Position numbers and translations under genes: made by a program. Positions 1 to 12,567 of a stretch of 64,000 nt of DNA are shown piece by piece. How positions within the stretch are numbered: position 1 is the stretch's first letter; every line of letters begins with the position of its first letter. The stretch is from Liolophura sinensis. Lineage: Eukaryota > Mollusca > Polyplacophora > Chitonida > Chitonidae. The notes under the pieces are model-generated. The model saw only the letters and a list, made by a program, of their open reading frames with translations. It was not told where the DNA came from and searched no databases. The DNA lies in the NCBI RefSeq assembly GCF_032854445.1, contig NC_088302.1, positions 21,709,788-21,773,787 on the forward strand, given 5' to 3'.

Positions 1-1794
1 TGCGCATGTACTAGCCATGCATATTAACATGCAAAATGCCTGCGTTGTATATTTGTGTGCCCTAACGAATATCACGACACCTCGTCAACAGCCTAATTTT
101 ATTCCTTGTCCATTCTTGTTTACACAATCGTATTTTCGCAAATATAAACACGAACTGGCATATCATGTATACTTTCTTAAACAGTACATTAATCATTTTT
201 TTATATCTTAGTTTTAATGTCACTATGCCTCGTTACTATATCTACTTAAGATGTTGCCACTACGCAAGCAAGCTGTATCCAGAGAGAGCTTTCAATTATC
301 TCGCAAAATACCCCTTCACATATAGGCAACGGTATACTTTCTACCGATAAGATTTAGAACTTTAGAACCGATGAAACGGATAGCAACGTGAAGAGTTTTC
401 AGTACCAACTGGTATTTCGAAGCTTTACACAAGAATAGTGAAACCGGTCTTGTGTGGACTTGGCTATTGACCATGTGACTTCGGTTAAATTGCCTATTCC
501 TTTTTAAAGGAAATACGGAGATCAGGGAAAGTATTTATGAGAATTTAAGGCAGGGCATAATAGATGCAATCACACACAGGCACATACTTGTACGACATGC
601 AATAATCAGTAACCCGAGAGTTACATTTAAGTTTAGCTAACATGTATGGAAGCCAGACGAGACCAAACAGCTCTCATTTTCCAAGGCCCGCTGATGAGCC
701 GAACACGGAGCTGGTTTTGTCGGGTCACAGAGGACTGTCGACTGACTGGCCTGCCTGGTATCTATGTGTGTGCAAACTTGTTCCAGGCTGGCCTATGGCA
801 ATCTGATTAATCGGCCGCTACGGTATGACAGGTCCAGAAAGGGGCCCCTCATTCCAAACTTGGTTTATCACTGGTAACATGGTGTCGTTTTACACATTTC
901 CCCCTCACGCTCTCTCTCGCTCGTTTCCTCAGTCAGCGGCGCTCTCTGACACAACAGGAACGCCATTTTTCACAGCCTTTTTCTCCCCCGGCGTTGACCC
1001 CGGAGGCCCCCCTGCCCCTCAGAGCCTTTGCCACTCCAAACGGCTCGCCGAAGCCAACCCGACAGCCGATTCCTCATGCCTCCACAGTCTAATCTGATTT
1101 AATGAGAGCGTCTAATGAAGGCTGTAAGATGCTGTAACACAGTCACACATAGGCTCTATTCTATCAGCGCACTGGTCGCCTTTTGTCAGTCTAAAGCCGA
1201 CAGGGACAGACGACTTTCCGGGTACTCGCTGACTTGGAGTCGTCGAACTCCCAGCTTGGCTTCTGTAGTAGACAAATTACACCCAAATGAACAATACGTT
1301 TTTTCAAAACATAGGTACATTCTCGTTTTAAGAAGGAACGTGTCACTAGCCTGTAGATAATAGAGAGCAGTAGACACTGTACTGACCACCACGACAATCA
1401 GCATGGATTTTCTATAACATCCTCAAAGGTAAAAGAATGCAGACAAACGTAAAACACCTCCTTGGTATAAAGCTCCATGTAGGTTGAGGACAATTTTCAA
1501 GGTCTGGTTGAAATCCAAAGCAATGCAGAAGCCCGCCTAAAAACTTGTACTCGGCTTTGTATACCGTACTTCAACTACTGTTTTGAATTCTCTTACAGAG
1601 CCGGTACATATATTTTAGAATAGACGCTTAAAACAAAACCTCGTCTTATGTTATAAAATATATAACTGAAAATCTGCAAAACAAAATGATTTATTCTCAA
1701 TGCCGAAGGAATCAAACCAATCTAGATATGATTCTCTAACTATTCTGCCATTATGAGCACAAAGTTTCGACTATAAAACAAAACCGACAAAATC
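1..1794. other. Intergenic sequence downstream of mastermind
   Basis: No gene is recognised. The short open frames here have no family signature. The stretch 640-1110 is less AT-rich and more complex than its surroundings and may be a regulatory element (see findings). The rest is AT-rich unique sequence. Confidence 0.5.
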
Positions 1795-3258
1795 GAGATG
1801 TCGTTGTAGATACCATGTTTATTGCCATAAAACATCATAAACACGGTTGTAACCATGATAAAACAAGAAAAAAAAACGATGCATGACAAAAATTGTACAG
1901 TATGGTTGTTCGTTTTCAGCTTCAGAGCGATATATGTGTAAAATGTTTACGAAACGGTCGATGGGATGGTTGGTTTAAGTGAGCTTCTTGGCGGAAGACG
2001 AAAACTTATTAAAAAGCATAACAAATCACCGTTAACGGTGATCCTCAGTTGAAATGAGAATGCTGTGCTCACTTCATTCGAAGCAAATGTATATTTACGC
2101 TAGAGAATGTAGATGCATTTCTGGAGGGAAATGGTGCAAGGTAATCCTATTCACCCTGCTGAACGTAAAGGTCATTTCTTTCTAAACTTCGCCAACAAAG
2201 GTTGACAGTATAATTTTGGGACTGTGTGGAGCAAACCGTAGCATACGATCAAGACAAGAACGGGGAACATTTGCCACCTAAAAAAAGTCTCCTCTAGTTT
2301 GTGTAAAAACCACATGAATTCTCCCTTTACGCTGTTGTGCTTGTGAACTGCGTATAACTTTTTGCTTCACATGCAAAGTTATACAGAAACTGCAACGTTT
2401 TACAGAATAACTGACTGTATAGCTTTACGCCACGTTAGCAGTATTCGCAATCATATGGTGACGATGTATTACAAAAAAGAGCAAAAGGGAATACCGCCCA
2501 CCGCTGGACAGACTTGGCTTAGGCGGGCTATACTTTCCCATTAAGGCCCGGTCAAACGATGACAATAGCATATCTTGCATGCAAGTTGTAATTTCAGGCC
2601 AGACTTCATTTACCGTTCACTGTATACCGTAAATACAGACGCATCTAGAGTGAGCAGACTGATACTTCAATCAACTATTTCATATTACCATTATCTCATA
2701 GCTAATTAGAAGTCTGCATGGTGTGGCAGTAAATAGTATAAACCAGAAACCAGGTAGAATATATATGCGGAAGCTGATTGTCTTTCTGAACACGTGTATA
2801 CGAGACTTGGTCTACTCCATAATAGCGTAAAAGTCGATATCGTGTCATTTAAACCTTGTACAAAGTTTTACCTCAGAGAGGAGTTTCTAAAAATTACGAA
2901 ATGGCCATTCGCAGGCACTACATATATAAAAAATACTATTTGGTTTTTCCAAGAGCAAGGAATTATGCGACAATACAAATAACATTAGCAGAGCCATTGG
3001 ATATAGAGGGCACCTAAATCAACATCGTATAATAGATGTTATAAATTGTTATATTACGTGGCCCAGGAACTATCTAAAAGTTTTTAAGTAATACTGGTTT
3101 GCTTGGCCCAGGTAGCAAAAGGTATTTACAAAGATACAGATTTCACAAGCCCGCCAAATGTATACTGTATGAAGGACATTCTTACCCTTAAAATGTAAGA
3201 TACACGGAATATCACCCACACATTGAGTTTTACTCCTTTATCTGCATCGAAGACTCAG
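1795..3258 (-). other. Probable mastermind 3' UTR
   Basis: Reading the minus strand past the stop codon, the first canonical AATAAA I find is at 1823-1818. It is followed about 25 nt later by a GT/T-rich stretch (around 1797-1778), as expected for a cleavage site near 1795. A second AATAAA lies at 1695-1690. That gives a 3' UTR of about 1.46 kb. The end is inferred from motif order only. Confidence 0.45.
1818..1823 (-). terminator. Candidate poly(A) signal for mastermind
   Basis: AATAAA on the minus strand, with a GT-rich downstream element. It is the nearest canonical hexamer downstream of the mastermind stop codon that I could find by eye. Confidence 0.45.
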
Positions 3259-5715
3259 CTATTTCCCCAGAATTTCTTCTAAAATAGCAAAGTCTGAAGA
3301 ATTGGTATTTTGTACCATAGAGTCAAAAAAGTCAGAGTTCGCAGACTGAGTACTGTCCAAGAAGTCCAGCGGGAAATCTGATTGAGTCGTCGGCACAGCT
3401 GAGGGGAAAGAGTTCTGAGGATGAGTGTTTTGGGTGTGGGTCGGGTGATGGCTAGGGGTCGGCATGGCACCGGACGAGTTCACAGAATACGGAGGGGTGG
3501 CCGACTGACTGGTCGCCACCATGTTCTGTCTTAAAGCCATTTGCTGCGACATTTGCATTCGTTGCTGCATCATTGCTTGAGCACTGCTTTGCATCACCAC
3601 ACTTTGTCCCTGCATAGCACTTATCTGACCCGTTCGTTGTTGCTGCATTTGCATTCCTGAAGCAGTGTTACTGTACGCTGCGTACGCTGGCATCATGTTG
3701 CCTGGCGCAGTGGGCCGGCCCATCTGACCCTGTTGGGGTCCAGGATGCCGTTGCCCGGTTGGCCCCATCATGGGCCGGGTCCATTCAGCCGGGTTACGTG
3801 GCTGAGAAATGTTCAGGCCCTCCGGTCCCACATTCACATTTGGGGGTCTCTGGTTGCGCATGATTGTGCTGCTATACGTCGGCGCGGCTGGACGTGGGGC
3901 CCTACCGACCCCAATAGCAGAAGGATTTTGTGCCACAGCAGCCATCTGGGACTGCTTGAACATTTGTCTTTGCATTTGCTGCGCAGCATAGTTATCCATG
4001 GAAGAGGAATTGTTAGAGACCATGTCAGGGTGGATACCCTGCGATCCAGGGACACCCTGTGCGCCCATTGTCTGTACACCAGGCACAGCACCTGTTTGCA
4101 CGGCCTGACCCTGAGGGTTCATGGTCCCCACCTCAGACTTCACCTGGGAGTATCCCCCAGGCAGAGTGTTTGTCTGATTCACCATATTCTGCATGGTCTG
4201 CAGAGGGCTTGGTCCCATACCATTCACTTGAAAACCCGAACTTCCAGGGTTCCCTTGCATTTTATATTCTGGCGGAGGTCTGTTCATGTACTGGTGCATC
4301 TGGGCGCGCCTCTGCTGTTCCAGCAATTGTTGCTGTTGTTGTTGTTGCTGCTGTTCCTGTCGCATTTTCTCCTGGTACATTTGCATTTTCACAGGATCGC
4401 CGACGAACTGGTTCTGGTTTTGAGTCATGTTTGAGCTCATTGTGAACGATTGCTGCTGAGACATGGAAAACTGATGAGGAGGTTGTTGCATTTGCATTTG
4501 CTGGGATTGTGACATTTGCATGCGGTGATGACCTTGAGAAATCTGCATTTGCTGGCTTTGCGACATTTGCATTTGTTGCGTAGGAGCATTGCTGAACTGA
4601 GCACGAACTTGGTTCTGCAATTGTTGCAATGATGAAGGTGACTGCCCCACTTGGGCAGCGATGGGATTGGGAAAATGAGATAAGGGTTTTGTTCCCCCGT
4701 AGGAGAGGTGGCTGTCCTTGGTCTGCACTTGTTGTGTCACAGGAACATGGCTGCCGACCTGTTGATTGTAAGGGTACATACCGGAATTCTGAGCATTCTG
4801 CTGAGTCATACCAGAAAATCCCTGTTGTTGGTAGTTTGGGTAACCATTTCTGTGTTGTATATACCTGTCCTCCTGCAGTGGCTCCGAATAGGGAGACATT
4901 GGCGAGGATTTTATCGACACATAAGCTGGAGGGGGTTGTTGGTTTTGATGGTGGGCAGCCATCTGTTTTAGGGTCTCGGCAGCTGGGCCAGTCTCTGCCA
5001 GACCGGACATCTGTGATTGAGAGTTAGGACGGAATTGACCCATGGGTACGGTAGATTGTAAGCCATCCATGTTTTGGTTCACATCATACATTTGATTCAT
5101 GGAAGCTGTAGAGCTCGGCTGACCCGCTTGGACAGCGGGAGAGGTGCCTTTAGGAGGAGCAGGGCTTAACACATTCATCGGGTCATTTGTCACAGAATCT
5201 TTCGCATCGCGACTCGCCTTGAAGCAGACCTCATCAAATTTGTCTAACTTCACTAAGTCGTTAATAATGTCCTCAGTTATATCACCGTCTTTTTCGAGGG
5301 TTTCTAACAAGGCTTGAAGATCGTCATCAAAGTCAGAGGTGAACCCCGGATGTCCTCCCTGGAGTTCTAAACAAGGATTGTCCTCAGGTTCCTGCTTACA
5401 TTCGACACTGGTGGAGGTGCGGATACTTGTGGAACCTTGACCTCCAGTTTGTAGGTGCGGAGAATTGGCATTGCCATTACCATGTAAAGATTTTAGGGTA
5501 GAACTGACAGTCACATTTGTTTCAATTGTCTGGCTGTGCTCTGGTTGGGAGTTGATCTGCTGGACAATTTGCACGGAAAGATCCACGCCGCCGGCTCTCT
5601 TCTTCAGTGGAGGAGGTTCCAGTGGGTCATCATTGAAGGTAAAAGGTCCACAATCAGCAATGGCAGGGTTGTGCTCCGCGGCTTGGTGGCTGTCAAGTTT
5701 TCTTTTCAACTTTTG
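3259..5715 (-). CDS. MAML: Mastermind-like protein, large terminal coding exon
   Basis: This exon carries about 818 residues (87-904) and ends at TAG (3261-3259). The acceptor is a pyrimidine-rich tract ending TTTAG (5720-5716), and the first codons read QKLKRKL, in phase with exon 1. Visible parts are: a basic nuclear-localisation-like PPPLKKR near 120-126; an acidic segment DFDDDLQALLETLEKDGD near 214-231, placed like the p300/CBP-binding region of vertebrate MAMLs; a very long Gln/Met/Pro/Ser-rich middle with MQMSQSQQ repeats and a 10-residue polyGln tract; a VKSE motif of sumoylation-consensus type; and an acidic-hydrophobic C-terminus ending in SSDFAILEEILGK. Low complexity with conserved ends is typical of the family. 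It acts in the nucleus to bridge Notch-ICD/CSL to histone acetyltransferases. Vertebrate MAML genes split this part over several exons; here it appears intronless. Antisense frames here are shadows of the CAG-type codons. Confidence 0.92.
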   Translation of the reverse strand, partial: QKLKRKLDSHQAAEHNPAIADCGPFTFNDDPLEPPPLKKRAGGVDLSVQIVQQINSQPEHSQTIETNVTVSSTLKSLHGNGNANSPHLQTGGQGSTSIRTSTSVECKQEPEDNPCLELQGGHPGFTSDFDDDLQALLETLEKDGDITEDIINDLVKLDKFDEVCFKASRDAKDSVTNDPMNVLSPAPPKGTSPAVQAGQPSSTASMNQMYDVNQNMDGLQSTVPMGQFRPNSQSQMSGLAETGPAAETLKQMAAHHQNQQPPPAYVSIKSSPMSPYSEPLQEDRYIQHRNGYPNYQQQGFSGMTQQNAQNSGMYPYNQQVGSHVPVTQQVQTKDSHLSYGGTKPLSHFPNPIAAQVGQSPSSLQQLQNQVRAQFSNAPTQQMQMSQSQQMQISQGHHRMQMSQSQQMQMQQPPHQFSMSQQQSFTMSSNMTQNQNQFVGDPVKMQMYQEKMRQEQQQQQQQQQLLEQQRRAQMHQYMNRPPPEYKMQGNPGSSGFQVNGMGPSPLQTMQNMVNQTNTLPGGYSQVKSEVGTMNPQGQAVQTGAVPGVQTMGAQGVPGSQGIHPDMVSNNSSSMDNYAAQQMQRQMFKQSQMAAVAQNPSAIGVGRAPRPAAPTYSSTIMRNQRPPNVNVGPEGLNISQPRNPAEWTRPMMGPTGQRHPGPQQGQMGRPTAPGNMMPAYAAYSNTASGMQMQQQRTGQISAMQGQSVVMQSSAQAMMQQRMQMSQQMALRQNMVATSQSATPPYSVNSSGAMPTPSHHPTHTQNTHPQNSFPSAVPTTQSDFPLDFLDSTQSANSDFFDSMVQNTNSSDFAILEEILGK

Positions 5716-6718
5716 CTAAATGGGAAGAAAAACAGAAGAGGGGGAAAAATTAGTAAACAACAAGTGCAATGCCTACACCTTTTTTCTTCCTTTTTTTTAA
5801 TACACTGGCTCTAAGAGGAGGCTTAATTTGGGTAGGCAGACTGAGAGAGGGGTTTTTTCTTACCGAGAGTATCAAATCACACAGAAGATTGTTACCCACT
5901 GTCAATTGATTGTTGTCTGTGGGGCTAAGGCACACTAAAGCAGCATGTGTAAACTTCCCCACTATTCACATTCATGAGAGTGGCTTTAGACACACAAAAG
6001 TATATTTTTCTCAGCTGGAATTCTCAGCCAGGGCTGGCCAAAGCCGGCTGCCACCTCATCTACCGCATTCCCTCTCAATAAATCTAATAATCAATGCGCA
6101 AATCCCACAACGGCCACACTCTACTAGGCGCTCTGCCTGGACAATGGAAAATAAATGGGAAAAGCATCACAGTAATTGAGAAAACTGGGCAAAATTGCAT
6201 TTATACATAAATTTGGACAAAGTATTTATCATCTGCCATCAAGCTTTGGGTATCAAATCTGACAAGCTTGTTAAGTCCACAATCGGTGTAATACAGCCCC
6301 TCTACTTGAATCCCCCCAGCACACACTGTCTTTAGCGAAGCAGGATCATTTAGTCTCCGCATTTCAATCTTAGCGGAACTAACAACTACACCCCTACCTA
6401 AATATGCACAAGACTAATTCTCCTTGTGCAGTCCAGTTATGGCAATGTAATTGATTTCCACGCTAATCATGTAGGATTGAATCAATCGATGAGGCAAATA
6501 CTATATAAAAATGTTACCAGATGATTCTACTGAGAAATTAAATCTAAGGTTAAGAAAACCTTCACCACCTCTATTTGGTGGATTCTGGACTGTCTACGTG
6601 TCTATGGAAGAAATCTACTATGACCGTTTCACACAAATTCATTTCACTGTTTTGGTTTTGTTCCACACTCTCTAATCTAAGTCAAAGTTTTTATGGTGTC
6701 CTACTAGAGCGTTATAAA

Positions 6719-6765
6719 TTTATTTATTTATTTGACTGATGTTTTACGCCGTACTGAAGAAGAGC
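6719..6765 (-). mobile_element. SINE 3'-tail fragment
   Basis: A TATTTATTTATTTGA run is followed by TGTTTTACGCCGTACT. This is the reverse of the tail shared by the tRNA-headed SINE family seen throughout this window. Only the tail remains. Confidence 0.55.
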
Positions 6766-7294
6766 GTTATAGAAAGCAAAAAATACAGCTCAAATCTGCT
6801 TGCATGATCAGCCAAGCAAGCAGGTTTCCTTGGAAGATTTTTTTGATCACATCATAATGTAGATTAACTTTTACGAAGCAAGTCCATCATGCTTATTTTC
6901 AATGCTACATGATTTTACACAAAAATTTACACATTTCAATTTAGCTAAAATTTGATGCAACTGAAGAAAGCAGTGGTAAAAGTAAAGATTTTCACCCAAA
7001 GTTTGGCATGTAGAAATATGCAAGTTCAAAAGCACGTAAAGGCCTCAAAATAACACTTTTAATGCCAACACTTGCGTTTTTCTGGTAAGAAATTTATCAA
7101 ACTTTACAAAAGTGGTCCTTTAAGGTACATGTCAGAATCAATCAGAAACGAGCAAAATGTGCGATGTGAAAAATGCTATACTTTAGGTGAAATACAGCAA
7201 ATAGAATGCCCATTTCCTAAGTAGTTGCAGGCGGTCAGATGCTAGTAAACTATATAAGCTATAAATCCTCATCCCTTTAGCAGAAGAAATTATA

Positions 7295-7412
7295 TTCACT
7301 TTTCACTTATATGACAGCGGCCAGCAATATGGTGGGAGGAAACTGGGCAGAGCCGGGGGGAAACCCACGACCATCCATAGGTTGCTGGCAGACCTTCTCA
7401 CGTATGGCCGGA
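7295..7412 (-). mobile_element. SINE fragment (central domain)
   Basis: A truncated inverted copy. It carries the CACTTATATGACAGCGGCC, GGTGGGAGGAAAC and GGTTGCTGGCAGACCTTC blocks of the family, but lacks both the tail and the tRNA-like head. Confidence 0.75.
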
Positions 7413-8427
7413 AAGTTTCACATATGAAATGGCCATTTCAGACGCAAGTTAACTATGTAAATCAACTGAATATGGGAATGAAACAACATTGGTGGGGTTG
7501 TCAAACTTCAGAGTTTCAAGAAAAATGTTATTTTGTTTATCAAGACTGAAAAATATATTGTCAAAATAAGACAAAGTAAACATCATCCGTACTTGTGAAA
7601 ACATTGATGATTTGGGGTAATTTCTGTTTTTGAAATATATCAGGCGCTTTTCTGGGTTGTCTAATTTCAGTGCTTTAAATATAAACAAAAAATATATCGG
7701 CGTAGATAATTTGATTTTTCCTCCTGCAGAATACCCAAACATAAATGTACACTGTGTAAAACAAAATGTCACTTGTCATTTGCACACAGTTGCATGCATT
7801 TCTGTTTTAACATTTTGACAAGTATGGAACAATTTCGCAGTTTTTCATGGCAGGCAAATGGAACTGTTGTAACAACGTTCATGCATATCAAAGCCTCAAA
7901 AACAATTTTTTAAAACATTTGTGTAAAAAGTAAAAATGTAATCCACACAAACTGCTGGCTCTAACCTCTAAATAAAAAAATCAGTAACATTGCATTTTCT
8001 TTTAAAGTGTTTTTTCTTTCTTATCAACAACTATCTGACAGGAATATACACTAAATGCATGCTAAACTCTTCCTACTTCAAATCCAACCTTTAGCAGTAA
8101 CAGATAGAGGTCATTAGCAACGGATATGTAGCAACAGACAAATCCTCATGAATAATTGATGCTTTAGCAGTAAGAAATTGATGTTGCTATACACAACATG
8201 TATGTTCAGATTGGCAGCTAAACGTAAATTATTAGCTTTTCAGCATAAATCTATGGGAGGCGGAGAGAGCGAAAAGCCAAAAATACTTTTTTTCTAAATC
8301 AACCTGCTGTTAAATTTTAATCTAGTTTGTTTGTTGCATGATTCTGTGTGGGAAAGAAATCACAGCTCAGTTGTAGTCTACATGTACACTGATAATCAGA
8401 CTGGAATCCTGATACCAGTCTCCTGGT

Positions 8428-8605
8428 ATTTATTTATTTATTTGATTAATGTTTTACGCCGTACTCAAGAATATTTCACTTATACGCGGCGGCCAGCATT
8501 AAGGTGGAGGAAATTGGGCGGAGCGCGAGGGGAACCCACGGCCATCCGCAGGTTAGCTGGCAGACCTTCTCACGGACAGGAAGCCAGCATGAGCTGGACT
8601 TGCCA
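8428..8605 (-). mobile_element. SINE, 5'-truncated copy
   Basis: An inverted copy with the TATTTATT tail, the GTTTTACGCCGTACTCAAGA block, the central domain and the start of the tRNA-like part (GAGCTGGACTTG, the remnant of the B box). The A-box end is missing. The open frame across it is element sequence, not a gene. Confidence 0.85.
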
Positions 8606-10654
8606 GTCACCTAGTAGAGTACCCATACTGCACATCAATGGATTTCAGTGCACACTAGAGTTGATGCAACCACCTGGCTGATATATATATACACAAAAAA
8701 CCGCCCTCAAATCTATTCCCTGTGAATCTCTTAGTCTTGCATTTTAGTGCCTTGATCATTATTACAAAACTGTTACATTGTGTAACACGCAGACAAATTG
8801 CATCAGTTGTAACAGATTACGTTTCACAAATAAATAACATGTATGTACAAAAAGTTTTTTCTTCATGAATTCGAGGATTTAACAGTGTTCTGGGGAATTT
8901 TGATTTGGAACAAATAAGTCCTTGAGGGCCAGTCTCCATTTTGATCTATTTAAGAAAAATTATTCCGTAAATATTAATAAAGTATTCTTTTTAAACAGCA
9001 CTGATGGTAATATCGTAACCAGTCAGTCTAGCATATAATATTGTTCCAATGTTAGGGATATTATCATTACACGCAATTCTGAGTGCAAAGGCACTTTGTT
9101 TTTAGTATGGTGCCTTTCAAATTCTGGACAACGTATAGAATGTGATTTATAAACAAAATTTAGAAATATTTAGAGTTTATTGTGTTGTTTGACTTTATTC
9201 TGAGTGTCAGTTGATGTCAATATTTTTCAGAGAGAGCTACAGTAAAAGATAAAGCAATTGGAGAGACAAACAGTTCATTAACTTTAAAACGATTCACTGG
9301 AACTACCTTTAAGTTGACTAAATACTGAGATCACCAATACTTTTCACAGGAAGGATTATAATGCAAAAATGCTCAGGAAGAAGCACATAAGGGTTTTAAA
9401 ATAATACTTTTGATTATAACACTTAAGTTTCTCTTATAAGAAATCAATTATACTTTTCAAAAACTATTAAAACTGGCCCTATATCAAGCAAAATGTGTCA
9501 CTTTGAAAATGCTAAACTTCAGGTGAAACAAAAACTGTAGACCCGTGAAGCTTTTGTGTGATTTACTGCTTAGAATTTGAATTCACATGAAATTCCACAT
9601 GCTTTCACAGCAACTTATCAGAGCATAGCATTGATTTAAATAATTCCAAGAAATTCTGGGTGGGGTTAGTGTATGGCTCTAGCTCAAATAACCGAACCAA
9701 GGCCTGACAAAAGATGTGGTCAAACTGGCGGTCACTTTGTCCCAGCTGGACCTGCAACGCTATATAGGACAGGTGTCTCTGCTGTCCATGCATATGTCAC
9801 AGTCCAGCAAGCCCCAGTGCCTTTTATTACTTTCTCCCTGCGTCATCAAGTGCATCTGTCCCTGCTCTTCAATCACAGGCCCAACCCCACCATCACAAGT
9901 CTCAAGTATTTAGCAGAATTCCGAACAATGGGACGCTGGACTAACTATTTCCACTGGACAATGGTCCGAGCTGTGGTCAAACTCGGCACTGGGGGGCGTT
10001 ATTCAATGGCTTGACAAATGATTTCATTCAAGTCTTAAGAATGAGCAGTATGAGCCTCTGACACCCAGCTCCACTGCAATCAATACTCAGCAAACAGTCC
10101 TTTAAATTGGAGGGCTATATTCGGAGCGACGGTCTTACTCCATCGGGCCAGGATTTTCAAATCTGGCCCAGTCGCTCAATATCCTTAAGTTTGTTAAGGG
10201 TTGTTAAGATATCTGGGGCAGGGGAAAAGGAGGAGAGGTAGGTGGGTGGTTGGGTTTGTTTGTGAATGATGCTAGGATGGGTTGGAGGCTGCAGCTGATG
10301 AAAGATACAATTACTTATGGTAACTGATGTAAATGAAAAAATGAAATAGTGACAAGGAATCTACATTCTCAACACTTAACGCTTTGGAAAATCAAAAATA
10401 CAAAGCAAATGAAGACAATATTCGAGACTTAAACCGAAAGTTAAGACTTAACTTCAACCTATTCCCTCTGGCTATAATTGATGATGCAAACTTCATAGCT
10501 GCTACGAAACTATGTTTGCCCAATCATTCTAGACTAACCAGAAGTCTACACCCTGAAAATGTGTGAATAACGGGTCAGTTTCTGTAGTAATAAAGCTGAA
10601 GTGTTCGTGTTTACCAGGCACATTATAGTTTACATAGATCAGCAAATAAAGAGG

Positions 10655-10726
10655 TGAAATTTTTTTATTTGATTGATGGTTTTTGCTATATTTAAGGATA
10701 TTTCATACAATTGCAGGCAGTATCAC
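10655..10726 (-). mobile_element. Degenerate SINE tail
   Basis: TTTTTTTATTTGATTGATGG followed by decayed versions of the ACGCCGTACTCAAGAATATTTCA block. It is old and only partly recognisable. Confidence 0.35.
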
Positions 10727-11380
10727 AGTGCGAAGAACCTGGAAAAAACCTGACTCTGGAAAAAATGGGAAATTAAAAGTCTAACAGCTTCCATGGCTAA
10801 GCCGTATTTTGGAAGTTGTAAAGTTTGGTCACTGTGGTTGGTCACTGTGTTGGTCAGATCTCAGCTGGTCAGTTGCTAGATGATATGATGTGTGTTCAAT
10901 GAAAATATCTACTTTTCATAATGACCACAACAAAAGTAGGTCAACAACCAAACCTGGTACCAATCTAAACTTAACAACAAATTCTATGTTCACACATTAT
11001 TTTACAAGCCCCAAACCTTAACAGGCTACAAACTCAAAAAGTCACATTCTTAATGTTGACATTAATCTATAAATTTAGTGTCCAACCCGGCCAAAGAGCA
11101 CACAATATCTCTGCTAAACTAAATCCTAATGGCTTTCATATCCTAAATTTACTGTAGCCACCTGCTCAAAACATTTGTCAACACAGGCGAAAACATTATG
11201 TCTACATAAATGTCCACACCTGCCACATTTTTAATGTCAACACAAACCGAAATATATACCTGCTCAGAACTTCATGTCTGAAATAACTTCAATTTGCCAT
11301 GACAAACACAGATTTAGATACACTTATGTCCATGTTAAACCAAACTGAAGTTGACAGTTCAAGCTTTTACCTCCAGACCA

Positions 11381-11640
11381 ACCAAAATGCCTAGATCACA
11401 GCACACTGATGTCTAGATAAAACCAAATTCTAAACCAGGGTCAGACCATTTACGTCCACACCAACCAAAATGCCTAGATCACAACACACTGATGTCTAGA
11501 TGAAAGCAAATTCTAAGCCAGGGTCAGACCATTTATGTCCACACCAACCAAAATGCCTAGATCACAAGCCAGTGTCAAAGCATTTACATCCAGATCGGAC
11601 CAAATATCTAGATCGCAACACACTAAAAGTAACATATCTA
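11381..11640. repeat. 83-bp tandem repeat, about 3 copies
   Basis: ACCAAAATGCCTAGATCAC recurs at 11381, 11464 and 11547, exactly 83 bp apart. GATGTCTAGAT and GGGTCAGACCATTTA sit between the repeats. A decayed fourth unit runs to about 11640, and looser relatives extend upstream to about 11050. Confidence 0.85.
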
Positions 11641-11714
11641 CAATAAACCAAATTTAATGGGATAGTCAGATCTTTTATGTCCAGACCAAATTTTCCTGAC
11701 ACTATAAATCAACT

Positions 11715-11836
11715 CCGGCTGTATGTGGGAAGGTGGCAGCAACCTGCAGATGGTTGTAGGTCCCACCTGGCTGCCGTCATGTAAGTGAAATATTCTTGAG
11801 TATGGCTAAAACACCAATCAAATAAATAAATAAAAC
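11715..11836 (+). mobile_element. SINE 3' half
   Basis: A forward copy starting at GGCTGTATGTGGGAAGG and running through GCAACCTGCAGATGG to the AAATATTCTTGAGTATGG block and an (AAATA)n tail. The tRNA-like head is absent and a piece of the centre is deleted. Confidence 0.85.
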
Positions 11837-12567
11837 CTCAACACCCTTTCTCTCCACTACACAGTGACAGCAAGTATATTTACATTAATAAACCCACCAC
11901 ATCAAATGTGCCTAAATAAGCAATGAATTCAGCAAGCCCGGACTTTGTACTTACCCCTATATTATGTTACATGTTGAAAATTAGGTTCAACTTTACATAA
12001 ATAAATCATCAAAACCAAACTTTCCTCTTTTTGAATTGAATTTAACAGTTAAAAACACACAATAAACTAAGTTTAAAGTTGGTCACATATTTCACATGTA
12101 CATGAAGGCACTCATATATCTGAATCTCACAGGTGGGGGTTACACTGTGCAGGCTAATGGTATCCGAGTATGCGTGCTGTTTTGTAACAGTGGTTTTAGT
12201 GTACAGCCTGCTAGTTGCTGCTGCAGCTGTGTATGTGGTACATATACAGTGTGTAGATGTACAGGCAGGTCAACATTTTACCCCATCTGCCTATGTCTGT
12301 TGTACATCCGAGCGTCAGTATATCAGAGTGTAATAACGAGGGGGGGAGGGGGGAAGAGGGGGTTACTGTTGTTAGTTGTGTCCTTTACAAAACATAAACT
12401 ACATATAACAGTATGTGCCGTCAGGCTTCCCTATGAAAGGAGACAATTCAAACATAAAACGCAGAACACGGGCCGCTTCAATGTAGTGTGTCCTACATTT
12501 CGGGTCTCTCTCTCATGCACAGGCTGGGAGAGGCCCCCATATACAGCTTGGGGGGGACATCCCGGTT

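Noticed and set aside
3733-4434. 233-codon open frame on the plus strand
   Set aside because: It is the antisense of the Gln-rich part of mastermind. Its Leu/His-rich make-up is the complement of CAG/CAA and ATG codons.
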